From the NCBI GenBank assembly GCA_018823905.1, contig JAHJHL010000126.1, positions 1-32,201 of the forward strand: a DNA stretch of 32,201 nt, in the 5' to 3' direction. Every line of letters starts with the position of its first letter. Positions within the stretch are counted from its first letter, which is position 1. Under the pieces are notes generated by a model, which was not told where the DNA came from, made no database searches, and worked only from the letters and a program-made list of their open reading frames with translations. The translations under genes and the position numbers were made by a program. The stretch comes from Alphaproteobacteria bacterium (GTDB lineage Bacteria; Pseudomonadota; Alphaproteobacteria; Sphingomonadales; Sphingomonadaceae). Shown here in pieces: positions 7,501 to 14,878 of the stretch.

Positions 7501-10007
7501 GCCGACGCGATAAAGTCGCTGAACCCACCAGTGTCGGTTGCGCTGATGACGCCGTTGTTGGTCGCGAGCAGGTCGATGGTGCCACCGGTGACGGCGCCGC
7601 CGCTGACATCGGCGTTGGGGCGTTGGGCGCTGGCGTCGATCGTGAACGAACCTGCCGTGATTGTGCCGCCGTCGGCGGTCAGATCGACATTGCCGCCGAG
7701 CGCGGTACCGGCTGTCAGCGTTGACGAAGAGACGAAATTGCCTCCTGCGGCCTCGATCTCGACATCGCCGTCGGTCGAAAACAGGCCGCCACTGGTCGCG
7801 GTGATCACGACATCGCCGCCGACGCCGTTTCCGACGCTTTCGCTGACGTTGGCGAGCCCGCTGACGTCGATCAGCGTGTTGCCGTCGTTGATGATGCCGC
7901 TGCCGTTCGCAACCGTTACCGTCACGGTTCCGCCAAAACCATCGCCCGACGTTGCGGTCATGCCACTTGGCGACAGGCCGCCGCCGCTGACACCCGACGC
8001 ACTCAGCACGAGGTCGTTCATGTCGACCGCGACGCCGCCATCGACCGACAGGCTGACTGAGCCGCCGATCCCGTCCGCGCCGGTCGCGCCCTCGATGTCG
8101 CTACTGCTGCCGCCTACGCCGTTGGCGGACATCGTCAGGGCGCCGAGATCGATGGTCGCCGTGGCGTCGGCGTCGATCGCGGCCGACGCGCTGCCGCCTG
8201 TGCCTGCGCCGCCGCTCTGGGGCGCCACATCGGTGAATGGCTGTGATATCCGGGTGCCGCCAACCCCGTTGGCGCTGACGCTGGTGGTCAGCGCATCGAC
8301 CGATGTCGCTGCGCCAGTGATGGCGATGCGCGCGATGCCGCCCGTGCCGCTGCCCGACTGGATATTGCCCGATTGACCGATCCCCGTCGATCCGACGCTG
8401 AGCGAGCCATTGACCGAAAGCGCGCCGCCATTTTCGACCGTCAGCGTTGCGTCGCCGCCGGTGCCGTTGCCGCTGTTATCGACGGCCGTGGCCAGGCCGC
8501 CGGAGTCAAAGGTGACGCCGCCGCCGACACCAGTCGACTGAATCGACAAAGCGTTGGTGTTGAGCACGCTGCCCGCGCCTGAAATCAGGACGGTCGCGTC
8601 GCCGCCAACACCGTCGCCGCCATTGCCCCCGACTCCGATACCGCCCGCGCCGATCGACGCTACGGTAATCGCGCCCGCGGTGACGGTGCCGCCGAGGACC
8701 GACAGGGCTGCGTTGCCGCCCTGCCGCGATCCATCAGCTTGCTGCTGCCCCAACGACTGGAGCGTCAAGGTGCCATCGACTTCGATCGCCTGATCCGCCC
8801 CGGCGGTAAGCGTGGCGCCCGCGTCGCCGCCGAAGTCGGCGTCGCCCAGTACGATGATCTTGCCCGTTTGCGGGGTTGGCGGCGCGCTGGCCGGAATCAT
8901 ATTGTCGGGCCGACCGGTAAAGGTGCCGCTGGCGCGCGCCACGACGCTGCTGTTGAACAAAGTATCGCCGACGGTGATGTTCGCGGCGATCGCGTTCACC
9001 GGCGTATCGTCGATCTCGCCATTGGTGATGTTGTAGCCTGCCGAGAGGCGTATGGCGCCGTCGACTTCGGTCGCCGAGACCGCGTCGTCATATCCGATTG
9101 CACCCGATACCAGCATGGTCACGGCGTCATTTTTCGGAATCGCCACCATATAGATGCGGTTCTGATCGACATCGCCGTCCTGATGTCCTGGCCCCGTCGT
9201 GTCGCCCGTATGGGTGATGACGTTGCCGCCCTCGGCTCCGACGGTCACGTTGATGTCGAACAGTCCGTTGTTGATCCGAATGTCGGCCTGTTCCGCGGCG
9301 ACGAATGCTGCGGATCCGTCGACCCGGATCGCGCCCGCCTGGACAATGCGCGGTGCGACCAGCGCCACATAGCTGCCGCCGGGATTGCCGACGATGTTGG
9401 CGTTGATGGTGCCGTTGACGGTAATCGCCGATTGGCTTCCCGACACGCCGTTGAAGCGAATCTCGCCGGTCGGGCCGAACAGCCCGCCGGTGGTGTTGAT
9501 GTCGTTGGCGGTTAGTACCAGACTGCCGACGTTGATGACCCCCGTCGCTCCAATCAGGATCCCCCCGGCGTTGTAGAACCAGATGTTGCCGCCGCGCGGG
9601 CCGGTCGTCGATCCGACATAGGAGTTGACCGTCCCGTTGAGCGCGACCTGTCGAGCGATCGACCCGCCCGACCCGTCAACAAAGCGGTTCAGCACGGTGT
9701 AGGAACCTGTACCAACAAAGTTCAGTGCGTTGCCCGCCGGCAGAAAATCGATGTCGCCGCCGGTGGGCGCCGTATCGGTGGGCGTCCAGTTGATGATTGC
9801 CTGCGGCGTGGTCGTGTTGACGGTGGTGGCGCCCGGTCCTGGCGGGGTGATCGTTGCGGCGCCGCCGACGACATTTCCAGTCCCCGCGACCTGTGCCAGC
9901 GCAGGGCCGCCGATCGCCAGCGCCGCGAGCCCTGCGGCGATCGCGCAGCCCGCCAAAAGGCGCTGCTTGCCCTGGCGGGCGGACGAGGTCGAAGCGGTGG
10001 TACGCAT
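1575..10007 (-). CDS. TpsA-type filamentous-haemagglutinin-like exoprotein
   Basis: Very large (2810 residues) secreted protein, predicted to be exported by Sec and then moved across the outer membrane by the TpsB encoded immediately upstream. Seen: a long signal peptide with positive n-region and hydrophobic core, cleaved near Ala38 (PALA-Q); then a TPS/haemagglutination-activity domain (about residues 40-330) with GGNIWFYNAGGILIGATG, a variant of the family's NPNGI motif; then more than 2000 residues of short G/N/D/T/S-rich strands expected to form a right-handed beta-helix. Within this are a glycine-rich GGxGG block (about 5780-6900) and a tandem duplication of about 270 residues (about 3600-5070). 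The C-terminus has an NGCFIANPAACG cysteine pair, a PPPEPE stretch and an acidic tail. The start ATG ending at 10007 is preferred over 10034 because GAGGA lies about 7 nt upstream. Adhesin or surface fibre is the usual role; target and ligand unknown. Confidence 0.9.
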   Translation of the reverse strand: MRTTASTSSARQGKQRLLAGCAIAAGLAALAIGGPALAQVAGTGNVVGGAATITPPGPGATTVNTTTPQAIINWTPTDTAPTGGDIDFLPAGNALNFVGTGSYTVLNRFVDGSGGSIARQVALNGTVNSYVGSTTGPRGGNIWFYNAGGILIGATGVINVGSLVLTANDINTTGGLFGPTGEIRFNGVSGSQSAITVNGTINANIVGNPGGSYVALVAPRIVQAGAIRVDGSAAFVAAEQADIRINNGLFDINVTVGAEGGNVITHTGDTTGPGHQDGDVDQNRIYMVAIPKNDAVTMLVSGAIGYDDAVSATEVDGAIRLSAGYNITNGEIDDTPVNAIAANITVGDTLFNSSVVARASGTFTGRPDNMIPASAPPTPQTGKIIVLGDADFGGDAGATLTAGADQAIEVDGTLTLQSLGQQQADGSRQGGNAALSVLGGTVTAGAITVASIGAGGIGVGGNGGDGVGGDATVLISGAGSVLNTNALSIQSTGVGGGVTFDSGGLATAVDNSGNGTGGDATLTVENGGALSVNGSLSVGSTGIGQSGNIQSGSGTGGIARIAITGAATSVDALTTSVSANGVGGTRISQPFTDVAPQSGGAGTGGSASAAIDADATATIDLGALTMSANGVGGSSSDIEGATGADGIGGSVSLSVDGGVAVDMNDLVLSASGVSGGGLSPSGMTATSGDGFGGTVTVTVANGSGIINDGNTLIDVSGLANVSESVGNGVGGDVVITATSGGLFSTDGDVEIEAAGGNFVSSSTLTAGTALGGNVDLTADGGTITAGSFTIDASAQRPNADVSGGAVTGGTIDLLATNNGVISATDTGGFSDFIASASSGSAPGTVLTTGGSITVIADGGAINMANFAQFAAGGVSGGDLTPGAAPLETGIGGSVLIRVRNSTTGAGSMTFDDLFVDANGSTNSFSEGVNLGDGAAGAIGGSATFDMQSGTFTANELNISADGFGGSVAGSGRGGTATFTQTGGDVNIGTLSVSASGDGGFDPAVSGMGIGGTATINLFGGTLTGGNVSVFADGTGGNGANGNDDDPALPTPTGMGGIGQGGTATINIDGSAVIQTTTLAAYANGEGGEGGAFFAFNGVAGDGGDGGVGIGGSATINIVSGTLTTNDLIADASSIGGEGGDVFASSSSGSVTGIGVGGTGGAGQGGIATIDFATGFTATGTVTSASTGTGGAGGFGTVGGGGGGGIGGLAQVIVTDFDAGALAVTVNASAVGGDGGFGEDGAGGGGGDATGGTGRIEADGANANISVAQTNFVTAATGGNGGNANSSFFSENIVGAAGGNGGDATGGTLEIAASSGATVAIAPDTSGIISLSSAGTGGSGGSGAFNGFGGMRVGGDGGIGGGGTGGTVRLSANGGTITSNGSAVDITVSGASGAGGTGGTGTAGDGVAGGVFGTTGGRAIIDTSGTSGGVGAIALGATTIAANGDAAGRIEILNTGNISFTSLTAEALGSAPPTNNDTDEAAAGIFFAATGGNISTSGNMTLTTDSSFGTYAQSNGTVAIGGDLAIAAGDQIDIRHDFREGTAPTIAATGSLTATAASISGAPGSSLAAAGDMSLTSTLGGIGVDRLDGNNIVITAAGAASVEHAEAAVNFTASGASFRTGLNSIITGANILVTSPGAVDLGNSTAGGFVQVNGQSIVFNNIDAGTSVFLTATGNTPGAQGITGGSIDAGGDINLDASLIAIGGTLAAGGSLFANGSAGPVAIALANIEDNISVFATGDITGTYNADGNIRLTSGANIGASANATGFESSSSGTPITASVFVDADGDVALTDSSSTGMFGVRAGGSASMNGANIGEDLLVLAGTTATLTDITAGDDLIVTASGGIVANGIATTGSGPDDGTLTYGPFSPSGPSFFQINFSPPDDSNIMLTSSAGNVGGGNMRAFDNLLITASGAVSTTGTLVSGLSTRIDGDSIAFAAIDAGSTVDLSATNAITGAGIAAGSDINLSGDSIALTGAVTGGGSLFAFGLGGAVAVNQADVAGTISIFADGNLTGTYVAGGDIRLNSNANIDASATANGGFADPSGIPTQGNLFVEAAGNVVLANSAAARMFGVSAGGSATIAGGNAGEDMLVLAGTTASLNGITAGDDVDVRAGGDLTAIGINATGAGADTAMLGFATGNGFTISSGEGVSATDGADVRLSAGGSIGASALSAGDDIFATTTGAIAINGATTLGLGATGGSSDIQTQGGDTTLAGLDAFTDVLVTATGTMNSTGQVEAGRNVTITASAANLEALATPGGTIIDTISAGNNLTITTSGDITGGRVSAGGDLVLTGDSIDIVRAQTTGTGQLTLTGPSGVNAAEIQAGGATLLDASNGAVTSNGLSSAGPVTATGDSIDLRTNGNIVFAVLDADVGDAVVTSTSGALTINSSVVAGRATLSSLGGGDIIIDQLAADVANATTQGNIFVNDVLTARNIALQSNDITIASGARVGTAGSTETLSIENNDVFSQTFVGGTGTRNGFHLDAAELTRLFGTDIQVFAPEVEAANNASVGSSAPPDVIIDTFTLAGGAAGSNLGANGALTISTPGKMRVIGNVQLTGLSDTNALNLFADDAIEVILGQGTVRLVNGSAAAGQLNMVSDDIIVATTAAINDVGVATTTDAIEARLAQNDGVVLNEGSLFARGIRAEIVGGFYVQNSGSGTEFANRRGLTFGAGGLDVLTEGSGSRIVINGVQLGASGQVTGLDTVPLLTIAGSAPTAGGFDPRSTFNGCFIANPAACGVLPPPEPEFESNFPVQDVIEEAADAEDEDGNGQSLPVPLITMRDLDPLSGEPLLDDPVTGAGNDDLWTPTEQP
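3600..5070 (-). repeat. tandem duplication of about 270 residues within tpsA
   Basis: Two consecutive modules of the passenger align along their length. Matching pieces include SIVFNNIDAG with SIAFAAIDAG, GGSLFANG with GGSLFAFG, DITGTYNADGNIRL with NLTGTYVAGGDIRL, MFGVRAGGSASM with MFGVSAGGSATI, and GEDLLVLAGTTATL with GEDMLVLAGTTASL. The MFGV codons lie near 4619 and 3805, about 814 bp apart, an in-frame period near 271 residues. Boundaries are approximate. The copies have diverged at many positions, so the duplication is not recent. Confidence 0.85.
5780..6900 (-). repeat. glycine-rich GGxGG block in tpsA
   Basis: The passenger here is dominated by short G-rich runs such as GGNGGNANSS, GGDGGFGEDGAGGGGGDATG, GGSGGSGAFNGFGG and GGEGGAFFAFNGVAGDGGDGG, separated by strands like ATINI or TVRLSANGG. 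The DNA is correspondingly full of CCGCCG units. The composition resembles PGRS-type sequences by convergence; it could form an extended beta-helix or polyglycine-II-like packing. Boundaries are approximate. Confidence 0.75.
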
Positions 10008-10035
10008 GGTGTTGGTCCTCGAAGCAGGGGTCATG

Positions 10036-11856
10036 TCAGCGCGCCGTCACGCCAAATTGGGTCGTCAGCGACACCAGCAAGCGCGGGTCGGGCCGGTTCG
10101 CCAGGAAGCCGCCGCGGTTGAGCGGGACTGCCACCGTCACGTCGAGACGTGCGACATCGCCGTAAGCAACGCGCATCCCGCCGCCCGCCGAATAGAGCTT
10201 CTGCGGGTTCAGACCGTTGAACGCTGCATCCTTGTTCCACACCCAAGCCGCATCGAAAAAGGCGAACGGCTGGACCGCGAACGCCTTGGTATTGGCGGGG
10301 ACGAACGATCCATAGCGCGCTTCGAGCGCGACGCCGACGCCGCTGTCGCCGATGATCGTGCCGGGGTCGAAGCCGCGGCCGATGGTGAAATTGCCGCCCG
10401 AAAACTCTTCATAAGCGAGCAGCGGGTCGCTGGCCCATTGCGCGCGCGGCGCAGCGGACAGCGTGAACAGCTTGTGCGGTCGCCATTCGGCGAGCGCGTT
10501 GGCGCGCAGCAGGAACGCGTCGGGTTTGCCCTCGACGCGGGTCAGCGGCACCGCGCCGGGCAGGAAACAGGTTACACCGCCGGGTCCGCAATCGTCGCTG
10601 GCGCCGAGGAAGCTGACCCCCTGCCGCGCTTCGAGAGAGGTCGATACGGCCCAACGCGGCTCGCTGGGGCTAAAGCCGTCGCGGCCGGCAATCGAACCCG
10701 GATCGATCCAGCTGGCATCGGCGCGCAGGTTGAACACGCGCAGTCGGTCGCGGTTGAGCGGCACGCCGCCAAAGCCGATGTCCTGATCTATCAGGTCAAG
10801 CCCGCCGCCAATCGTCAGGCGGCGCGCCTGCGTCAGTGTGACCGGATAGGACGCAAACAGGCTGGCGATCTGTGTTTTCGACTTGATCGGGAATGCCGCG
10901 ATATCGGGGCGCGTCCAGGCGTAGGTGTAGCTGGCGCCCAGACGCAGCCCTTCGCCGCCGACGCGGAACTCGTGTGCCAGCTGGACAACCTGCTGCTCAT
11001 CGAAATCGGGAGTGGAATAGAAGCTTGCGGTGGTGAGGTCGCCCATGCCGGTCAGCTCGGCAAAGCGGACGCGCGCGACGCCGCCCCAGCGACCGACGTC
11101 GCGCGAGCCGAAATTCTGCGCGTTGAAGTCGAACAGGACGGGAGTGCGCGCCACGGTGACTTCGCCGACCACTTCGCCGGGCGCGCTGCCGGGACGCAGC
11201 GTTAGCCGCGCATCCATGCCCGGAATATCGCGCGCCAGCAGCAGATAGCGTTCGGCATCGATGATGTTGAACACCGCCTGGTCGTCGAGGCGCGAAAGAT
11301 AGCGTTGTAGCAGCGGTTCGTTGCGGCCCGCGTCTCCGCGCACCTCTATCCGCGACATGCGTGCCGCGAGAATGTCGAGCCGGACGATGCCGTCGTCGAT
11401 CGTTTGCGGCGGAACCCGTACAGCGGCGAGATAGCCCTGCGCGCGCAGGGCCGTAGCGGCACGGTCGCGAATGTCGCAGACGACCGAAATCGGCAGATCC
11501 TGGCCGACCTTGTCCGACCAGCTCGGCGCCAGCATCGATGAATCAATGCCTTCGACGCTGGAAAATTCGACCCCGCGCAGCGTGATGCGGACATTGGCGA
11601 ATTCGGGATTGGCAAGCGGGCAGGGGGCGCGCTCGATACCGTCGTCCGCGGACACCACCTGTTCGTTGGGCGGGGACAATGGCGCCAGCGTTGGTTGCTG
11701 AATTTCCTCGCGGGTCGGGATCTGCGGGGTGGCTTGCGCCAGCGCCGCGACCGGTATTGCGACCGCGATCAGCGCCGCCGACCCAATCAAATTTCGGCGC
11801 AGCGCAGGCCGTTTCGGCCGCACGCGCGCAATATGCCCCAGATCCCCCGTAATCAT
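10036..11856 (-). CDS. TpsB-type outer-membrane transporter (ShlB/FhaC/HecB family)
   Basis: Outer-membrane Omp85-superfamily channel of two-partner secretion that recognises the TPS domain of its TpsA and threads it to the cell surface. Seen: signal peptide (LIGSAALIAVAIPVAALAQA, cleaved near ALA-Q), a short Pro/Gln linker, two POTRA-like segments (about residues 65-140, with VRITLRGVEFSSVEG, and 140-210, with MSRIEVRGDAG), then a 16-strand-type barrel. IGRGFDPGTIIGDSG near residue 500 matches the VRGY/F-type loop-6 motif. Length 606 is normal for the family (about 550-600). The reading frame opens GTG-GTG-ATG; the ATG ending at 11856 is chosen because AAGGGG sits 5 nt before it. The stop lies 28 nt before the tpsA start, the usual tpsBA arrangement. 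The final residues (QFGVTAR) end a few residues past the expected terminal aromatic. Confidence 0.93.
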   Translation of the reverse strand: MITGDLGHIARVRPKRPALRRNLIGSAALIAVAIPVAALAQATPQIPTREEIQQPTLAPLSPPNEQVVSADDGIERAPCPLANPEFANVRITLRGVEFSSVEGIDSSMLAPSWSDKVGQDLPISVVCDIRDRAATALRAQGYLAAVRVPPQTIDDGIVRLDILAARMSRIEVRGDAGRNEPLLQRYLSRLDDQAVFNIIDAERYLLLARDIPGMDARLTLRPGSAPGEVVGEVTVARTPVLFDFNAQNFGSRDVGRWGGVARVRFAELTGMGDLTTASFYSTPDFDEQQVVQLAHEFRVGGEGLRLGASYTYAWTRPDIAAFPIKSKTQIASLFASYPVTLTQARRLTIGGGLDLIDQDIGFGGVPLNRDRLRVFNLRADASWIDPGSIAGRDGFSPSEPRWAVSTSLEARQGVSFLGASDDCGPGGVTCFLPGAVPLTRVEGKPDAFLLRANALAEWRPHKLFTLSAAPRAQWASDPLLAYEEFSGGNFTIGRGFDPGTIIGDSGVGVALEARYGSFVPANTKAFAVQPFAFFDAAWVWNKDAAFNGLNPQKLYSAGGGMRVAYGDVARLDVTVAVPLNRGGFLANRPDPRLLVSLTTQFGVTAR

Positions 11857-12041
11857 CACCACCCCTTAAGCACGAACGCGGCCGCGAAATCGCGGTGCGG
11901 AAATTCATAAAGCTCTGCCGGGGACCGGCAGCGCGAATTGTTCGACCCAAGGAAAGGTTCTGCCGATTGCCCCGGCAGATTTTCGCCTGTTTTGTATCAG
12001 ATGGCTCGGCCGGGTTCAATGCCCGGCCGAATCCGTTTAGC
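11857..12041 (-). promoter_or_regulatory. structured leader upstream of tpsB
   Basis: This 185-bp gap separates the upstream three genes from tpsB. Read on the minus strand it holds three hairpins: 12030-12006 (9-bp stem TCGGCCGGG/CCCGGCCGA), 11979-11959 (TCTGCCG/CGGCAGA) and 11931-11915 (CTGCCGG/CCGGCAG), plus a small CCGCGA/TCGCGG stem near the start codon. The second and third share the CTGCCGG core, so their arms can pair in alternative ways. No clear U-tract follows the first stem, and I see no convincing sigma70 promoter. It may be an internal promoter region, an attenuator or a processing site. Confidence 0.4.
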
Positions 12042-12800
12042 TCAACCCGCTTCGGCTTCCGACAGCGCGTCAACCAGCCGGTTGAGCTGCGGCGCGCAGC
12101 CCTTGGCCATCAGCATATCGACCGATCCCTCGACGGTGTCGGGGGCGTTTTCCAGCGCAGTAAAGCGCACCGTGACCGGTGCGGCGAGGCCGCCGCCCGA
12201 CAGGCGATAATCGACGCCATATTGCACCGGCAGCACGTCGGTCGGCCATTTGCGGAAATTGGCGCCATCGACGATCGCAACGGTCGATTTTTTGCCGCTG
12301 CTTTGGATTTCCAGCGCGGTGTCGCCTTCCATATTGGGACGCCACAACATCAGCGTAGCCGGATTGGCGACGCAAAAGGTGCCGCCTTCGCGGTAGTCGA
12401 GCAGCCACAGGTTCGGCGCGCGCGCTTCGACAGGGACCGGATCGTTCGGACCGCGCGAAAATCCGCCGCGTGAGCGCGTCGTCGGCCCCTTAGCGAGCAT
12501 CCGCGTGACGGTGCCGCTCATCGACTGACTGGCCTGGATCGTGCCGCTGGCGCCAAAGGTGCCGGGGCCGGACAGGGTGCGCGTCTTGCCCGCCTGCATC
12601 AGCACGACCTTGTCGCCTGAGACGAGGGTCAGCTTGTCATTCGATTTCAGCTTGGCGCCGGTCGGATATTTGCTCGCTGACGGGCCGGTCGAGCGGACGA
12701 CCATCGATTGCGCAGCAGCGGTGCCGACGACCGCGACCGCCATGATCGCGGCGGCGGCGGTGAGGGCCAGGCGGCCCCTTGGCAGATCAGGAAAGGACAT
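12042..12800 (-). CDS. exported protein of unknown function in the CHAT-CHASE2-Tps cluster
   Basis: A 252-residue protein that I do not recognise with confidence. Seen: a signal peptide (hydrophobic segment LALTAAAAIMAVAVVGTAAA, cleavage near Ala30 before QSM), a short beta-rich segment (SASKYPTGAKLKSNDKLTLVSGDKVVLM) whose pattern of charged turns and valine strands recalls FecR-like or other small beta-sandwich domains, an Arg/Gly/Pro linker (about 105-125), and a C-terminal beta region. Two cysteines (in GTFCVANP and AKGCAPQL) could form a disulfide in the periplasm. The start ending at 12800 is chosen because GGAG lies about 6 nt upstream, and it overlaps the end of the cyclase gene by 14 nt, so translation is probably coupled. 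Context suggests an envelope partner of the CHASE2 sensor or the CHAT protein; the FecR-like reading is weak. Confidence 0.85.
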   Translation of the reverse strand: MSFPDLPRGRLALTAAAAIMAVAVVGTAAAQSMVVRSTGPSASKYPTGAKLKSNDKLTLVSGDKVVLMQAGKTRTLSGPGTFGASGTIQASQSMSGTVTRMLAKGPTTRSRGGFSRGPNDPVPVEARAPNLWLLDYREGGTFCVANPATLMLWRPNMEGDTALEIQSSGKKSTVAIVDGANFRKWPTDVLPVQYGVDYRLSGGGLAAPVTVRFTALENAPDTVEGSVDMLMAKGCAPQLNRLVDALSEAEAG

Positions 12801-14874
12801 AGCTTTCTCCATTCTTCGTATTGTTCAGACGTTCTATCAGAAACATGATGGCTGGATCCTGACCGAATTCGGCCTGTGTTGCTGTGGCACAGGTCACATA
12901 GGCAGTATTATCGCCCGCATTGTGCGCGGCAACCATTGCGGTGATGCGGGCGCGTTGTTCGGGGTCGAGGTCGGGGCGCGGGGTGAACACATCGACCGGC
13001 TGGGCGCGGCCGCGCAAGGTGACCCGCCCCATCGGTACCAGGTCGTCGCGATCCGATCGCGCCGCCGCCTCGGCCGAGATCAGGACGCCGGACTTGAGCG
13101 CCTTGTTGGCGGCCTCCAGCCGCGAGGCGGTGTTCATCGCATCGCCAAGCGCGGTATATTGGATCCGCCCCTCGCCGCCGAAATTGCCGACGATCGCATC
13201 GCCGACGTGCAGCCCGACGCGCGTCATGCCGAGCGGCGGGACGCCTTCGGCCATGTCGACGCGAAATTTTTCGCCCGCTTCATACATGGCGAGCGCGGCG
13301 GCGGCGGCCTTTGGCCCGTCGTCGGGGCGGCTGAGCGGGGCGCCCCAAAAGGCAACGACGGCATCGCCGACAAATTTGTCGATCGTCCCGCCATGGTCGA
13401 GCACGATGTCGGAGAGGCGGTCGAGATATTCGTTGAGCAGCCGCGCAACGGTTTCCGGCGTGACGGCGTGGCTGAGCTTGGTGAAACCCTCAAGATCAGT
13501 GAAGACGCAGAAGATGTTGCGGCGTTCGCCGTGGAGCGACAGCTGGTCGGGGTCGCGCATGATCTGCGCCGCGACGTCGGCGGGCAAATATTTGCCGAGC
13601 GCCGACTGGGCAAAAGCGCGCTGGCGCGACCCAACGGTGCGTGCGGCGGTGCCGACCGCGGCGTAACCGAACAGCCAGCCGATCGCCCACCCAAAGGTCG
13701 GCAGCGTGGTGGTATCGACCCCACGACCCTGCAACCAGAAGGGGAAGGCGATGAAAAACGCCATCTGCCCCAGAAAAGCGAGCGCGACCCAGCGCGCGCG
13801 CAGGTCGATCAGGCTGGTCAGCCCGCCTGCGAGCACGATCAGGATGGCGAGGATCCACAGTGTCGGCCCGGCGAGCGGCCGCGACCAGGCATTGTCGAGT
13901 TGCTGCGCCAGCATATGCGCGTGGACCTCCAGCCCGATCATCGTCTCGTGCTGGCCGGTGATCGGATCGGTAAAGCGGCTGAGCGGCGTGTTGAACTGGT
14001 CGTTGTCGATAATGTCGCCGCCGATCAGGACGTAGCGATCCTTGACCAGCTCCGAAAATCCCGCGCGCATGTCGGCGTCCATCGGCATGGCGAAGGTGTC
14101 GATCGGGATATTGGCAAAAACCGGCTCTTCCTGTCCCGCCGCGGCGCGCGCGGGGACGAGAAAGCGGATATTGCCCCGGAAGGTCGCGTGCGCCGGATCG
14201 ACCGGCGCCATGGCGTTCGACATCAGCGGCGGCAGGTTTTTGGGTCGGCCGGGCCAGTTACGGATCACGCTGTCGTCGTCAGTCTGGAACAACACGCTCG
14301 TCGGCTTGGTTTTGGCGGTCGCGACGTCGGCGATGAAGGCTTCGAGAAATTTCTGCTGTTCGTAAAAGATCGTGTTCGGGTTGCTCGCCTGTTCGGCATA
14401 GGCAAGCCAGGTCGGGGTCGTCATCGCGCGCAGCTGCGTCTTCAGTGCCTCGTCGTCGGGGCGCGGCGAATCGAAGGCGATATCGATGCCGATCGCCTTC
14501 GCCCCCATCTGGTCGATATTACCGAGCGCATTGGCGAGCAGGGTGCGATCGAGCGGCGACCGGATGCCGGTGTTGAACAGGGTTTCGTCATTATAGGTGA
14601 TCAAGACGATGCGCTTGTCCTGTTCGACATGCGGCGCCATCAGCGTTGCGCGCGCATCGTACAGCGCCCGTTCGGCGGCATCGATCAGCGGCATCTGCCA
14701 ACTGAATCGCGCGATCAGGATTGCAACGATCAGGAACAGGATCGTCGCCGCCAGTCGCGACGGGCCAAGCTGCATGACCAATCGGCGCACGCGCTTGCCC
14801 AGCGGCACCGCGGGCCGCTGATCATCGGGCGCGACCGGATCGGTCGCGGATGGTGTGGTATCGGTCAGCGTCAT
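12787..14874 (-). CDS. CHASE2-domain class III adenylate cyclase
   Basis: Predicted inner-membrane sensor that makes a cyclic nucleotide, probably cAMP, from ATP in the cytoplasm. Seen over 695 residues: one membrane segment (about 41-57), a large periplasmic CHASE2 domain (about 60-355, with ITYNDETLF, GAKAIGIDIAFDSPRPDDEAL and KDRYVLIGGDI), three closely spaced membrane segments (about 360-450, the usual CHASE2 trio), then a class III cyclase domain with FTDLEGFT and FVGDAVVAFWGAP (the two metal-binding aspartates), and YTALGDAMNTASRLEA, which holds the Asn and Arg of the active site. The Lys in DKFVGD and the Thr in YTALGD fit ATP rather than GTP. The start ending at 14874 lies 4 nt after the CHAT stop, suggesting termination-reinitiation. 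A long plus-strand open frame across this gene is only its antisense shadow. The ligand of CHASE2 is unknown. Confidence 0.93.
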   Translation of the reverse strand: MTLTDTTPSATDPVAPDDQRPAVPLGKRVRRLVMQLGPSRLAATILFLIVAILIARFSWQMPLIDAAERALYDARATLMAPHVEQDKRIVLITYNDETLFNTGIRSPLDRTLLANALGNIDQMGAKAIGIDIAFDSPRPDDEALKTQLRAMTTPTWLAYAEQASNPNTIFYEQQKFLEAFIADVATAKTKPTSVLFQTDDDSVIRNWPGRPKNLPPLMSNAMAPVDPAHATFRGNIRFLVPARAAAGQEEPVFANIPIDTFAMPMDADMRAGFSELVKDRYVLIGGDIIDNDQFNTPLSRFTDPITGQHETMIGLEVHAHMLAQQLDNAWSRPLAGPTLWILAILIVLAGGLTSLIDLRARWVALAFLGQMAFFIAFPFWLQGRGVDTTTLPTFGWAIGWLFGYAAVGTAARTVGSRQRAFAQSALGKYLPADVAAQIMRDPDQLSLHGERRNIFCVFTDLEGFTKLSHAVTPETVARLLNEYLDRLSDIVLDHGGTIDKFVGDAVVAFWGAPLSRPDDGPKAAAAALAMYEAGEKFRVDMAEGVPPLGMTRVGLHVGDAIVGNFGGEGRIQYTALGDAMNTASRLEAANKALKSGVLISAEAAARSDRDDLVPMGRVTLRGRAQPVDVFTPRPDLDPEQRARITAMVAAHNAGDNTAYVTCATATQAEFGQDPAIMFLIERLNNTKNGESYVLS

Positions 14875-14878
14875 CGGG

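Noticed and set aside
2083..8376. Several plus-strand open frames of 200-420 codons across tpsA
   Set aside because: They mirror the low-complexity GC-rich tpsA sequence (Pro/Ala/Ser-rich products) and lack start signals; the minus-strand frame has signal peptide, TPS domain and operon context.
12360..12375. Similarity of VANPA in the small exported protein to IANPA at the TpsA C-terminus
   Set aside because: Five residues of shared sequence in compositionally simple segments are not evidence of homology or a shared signal.
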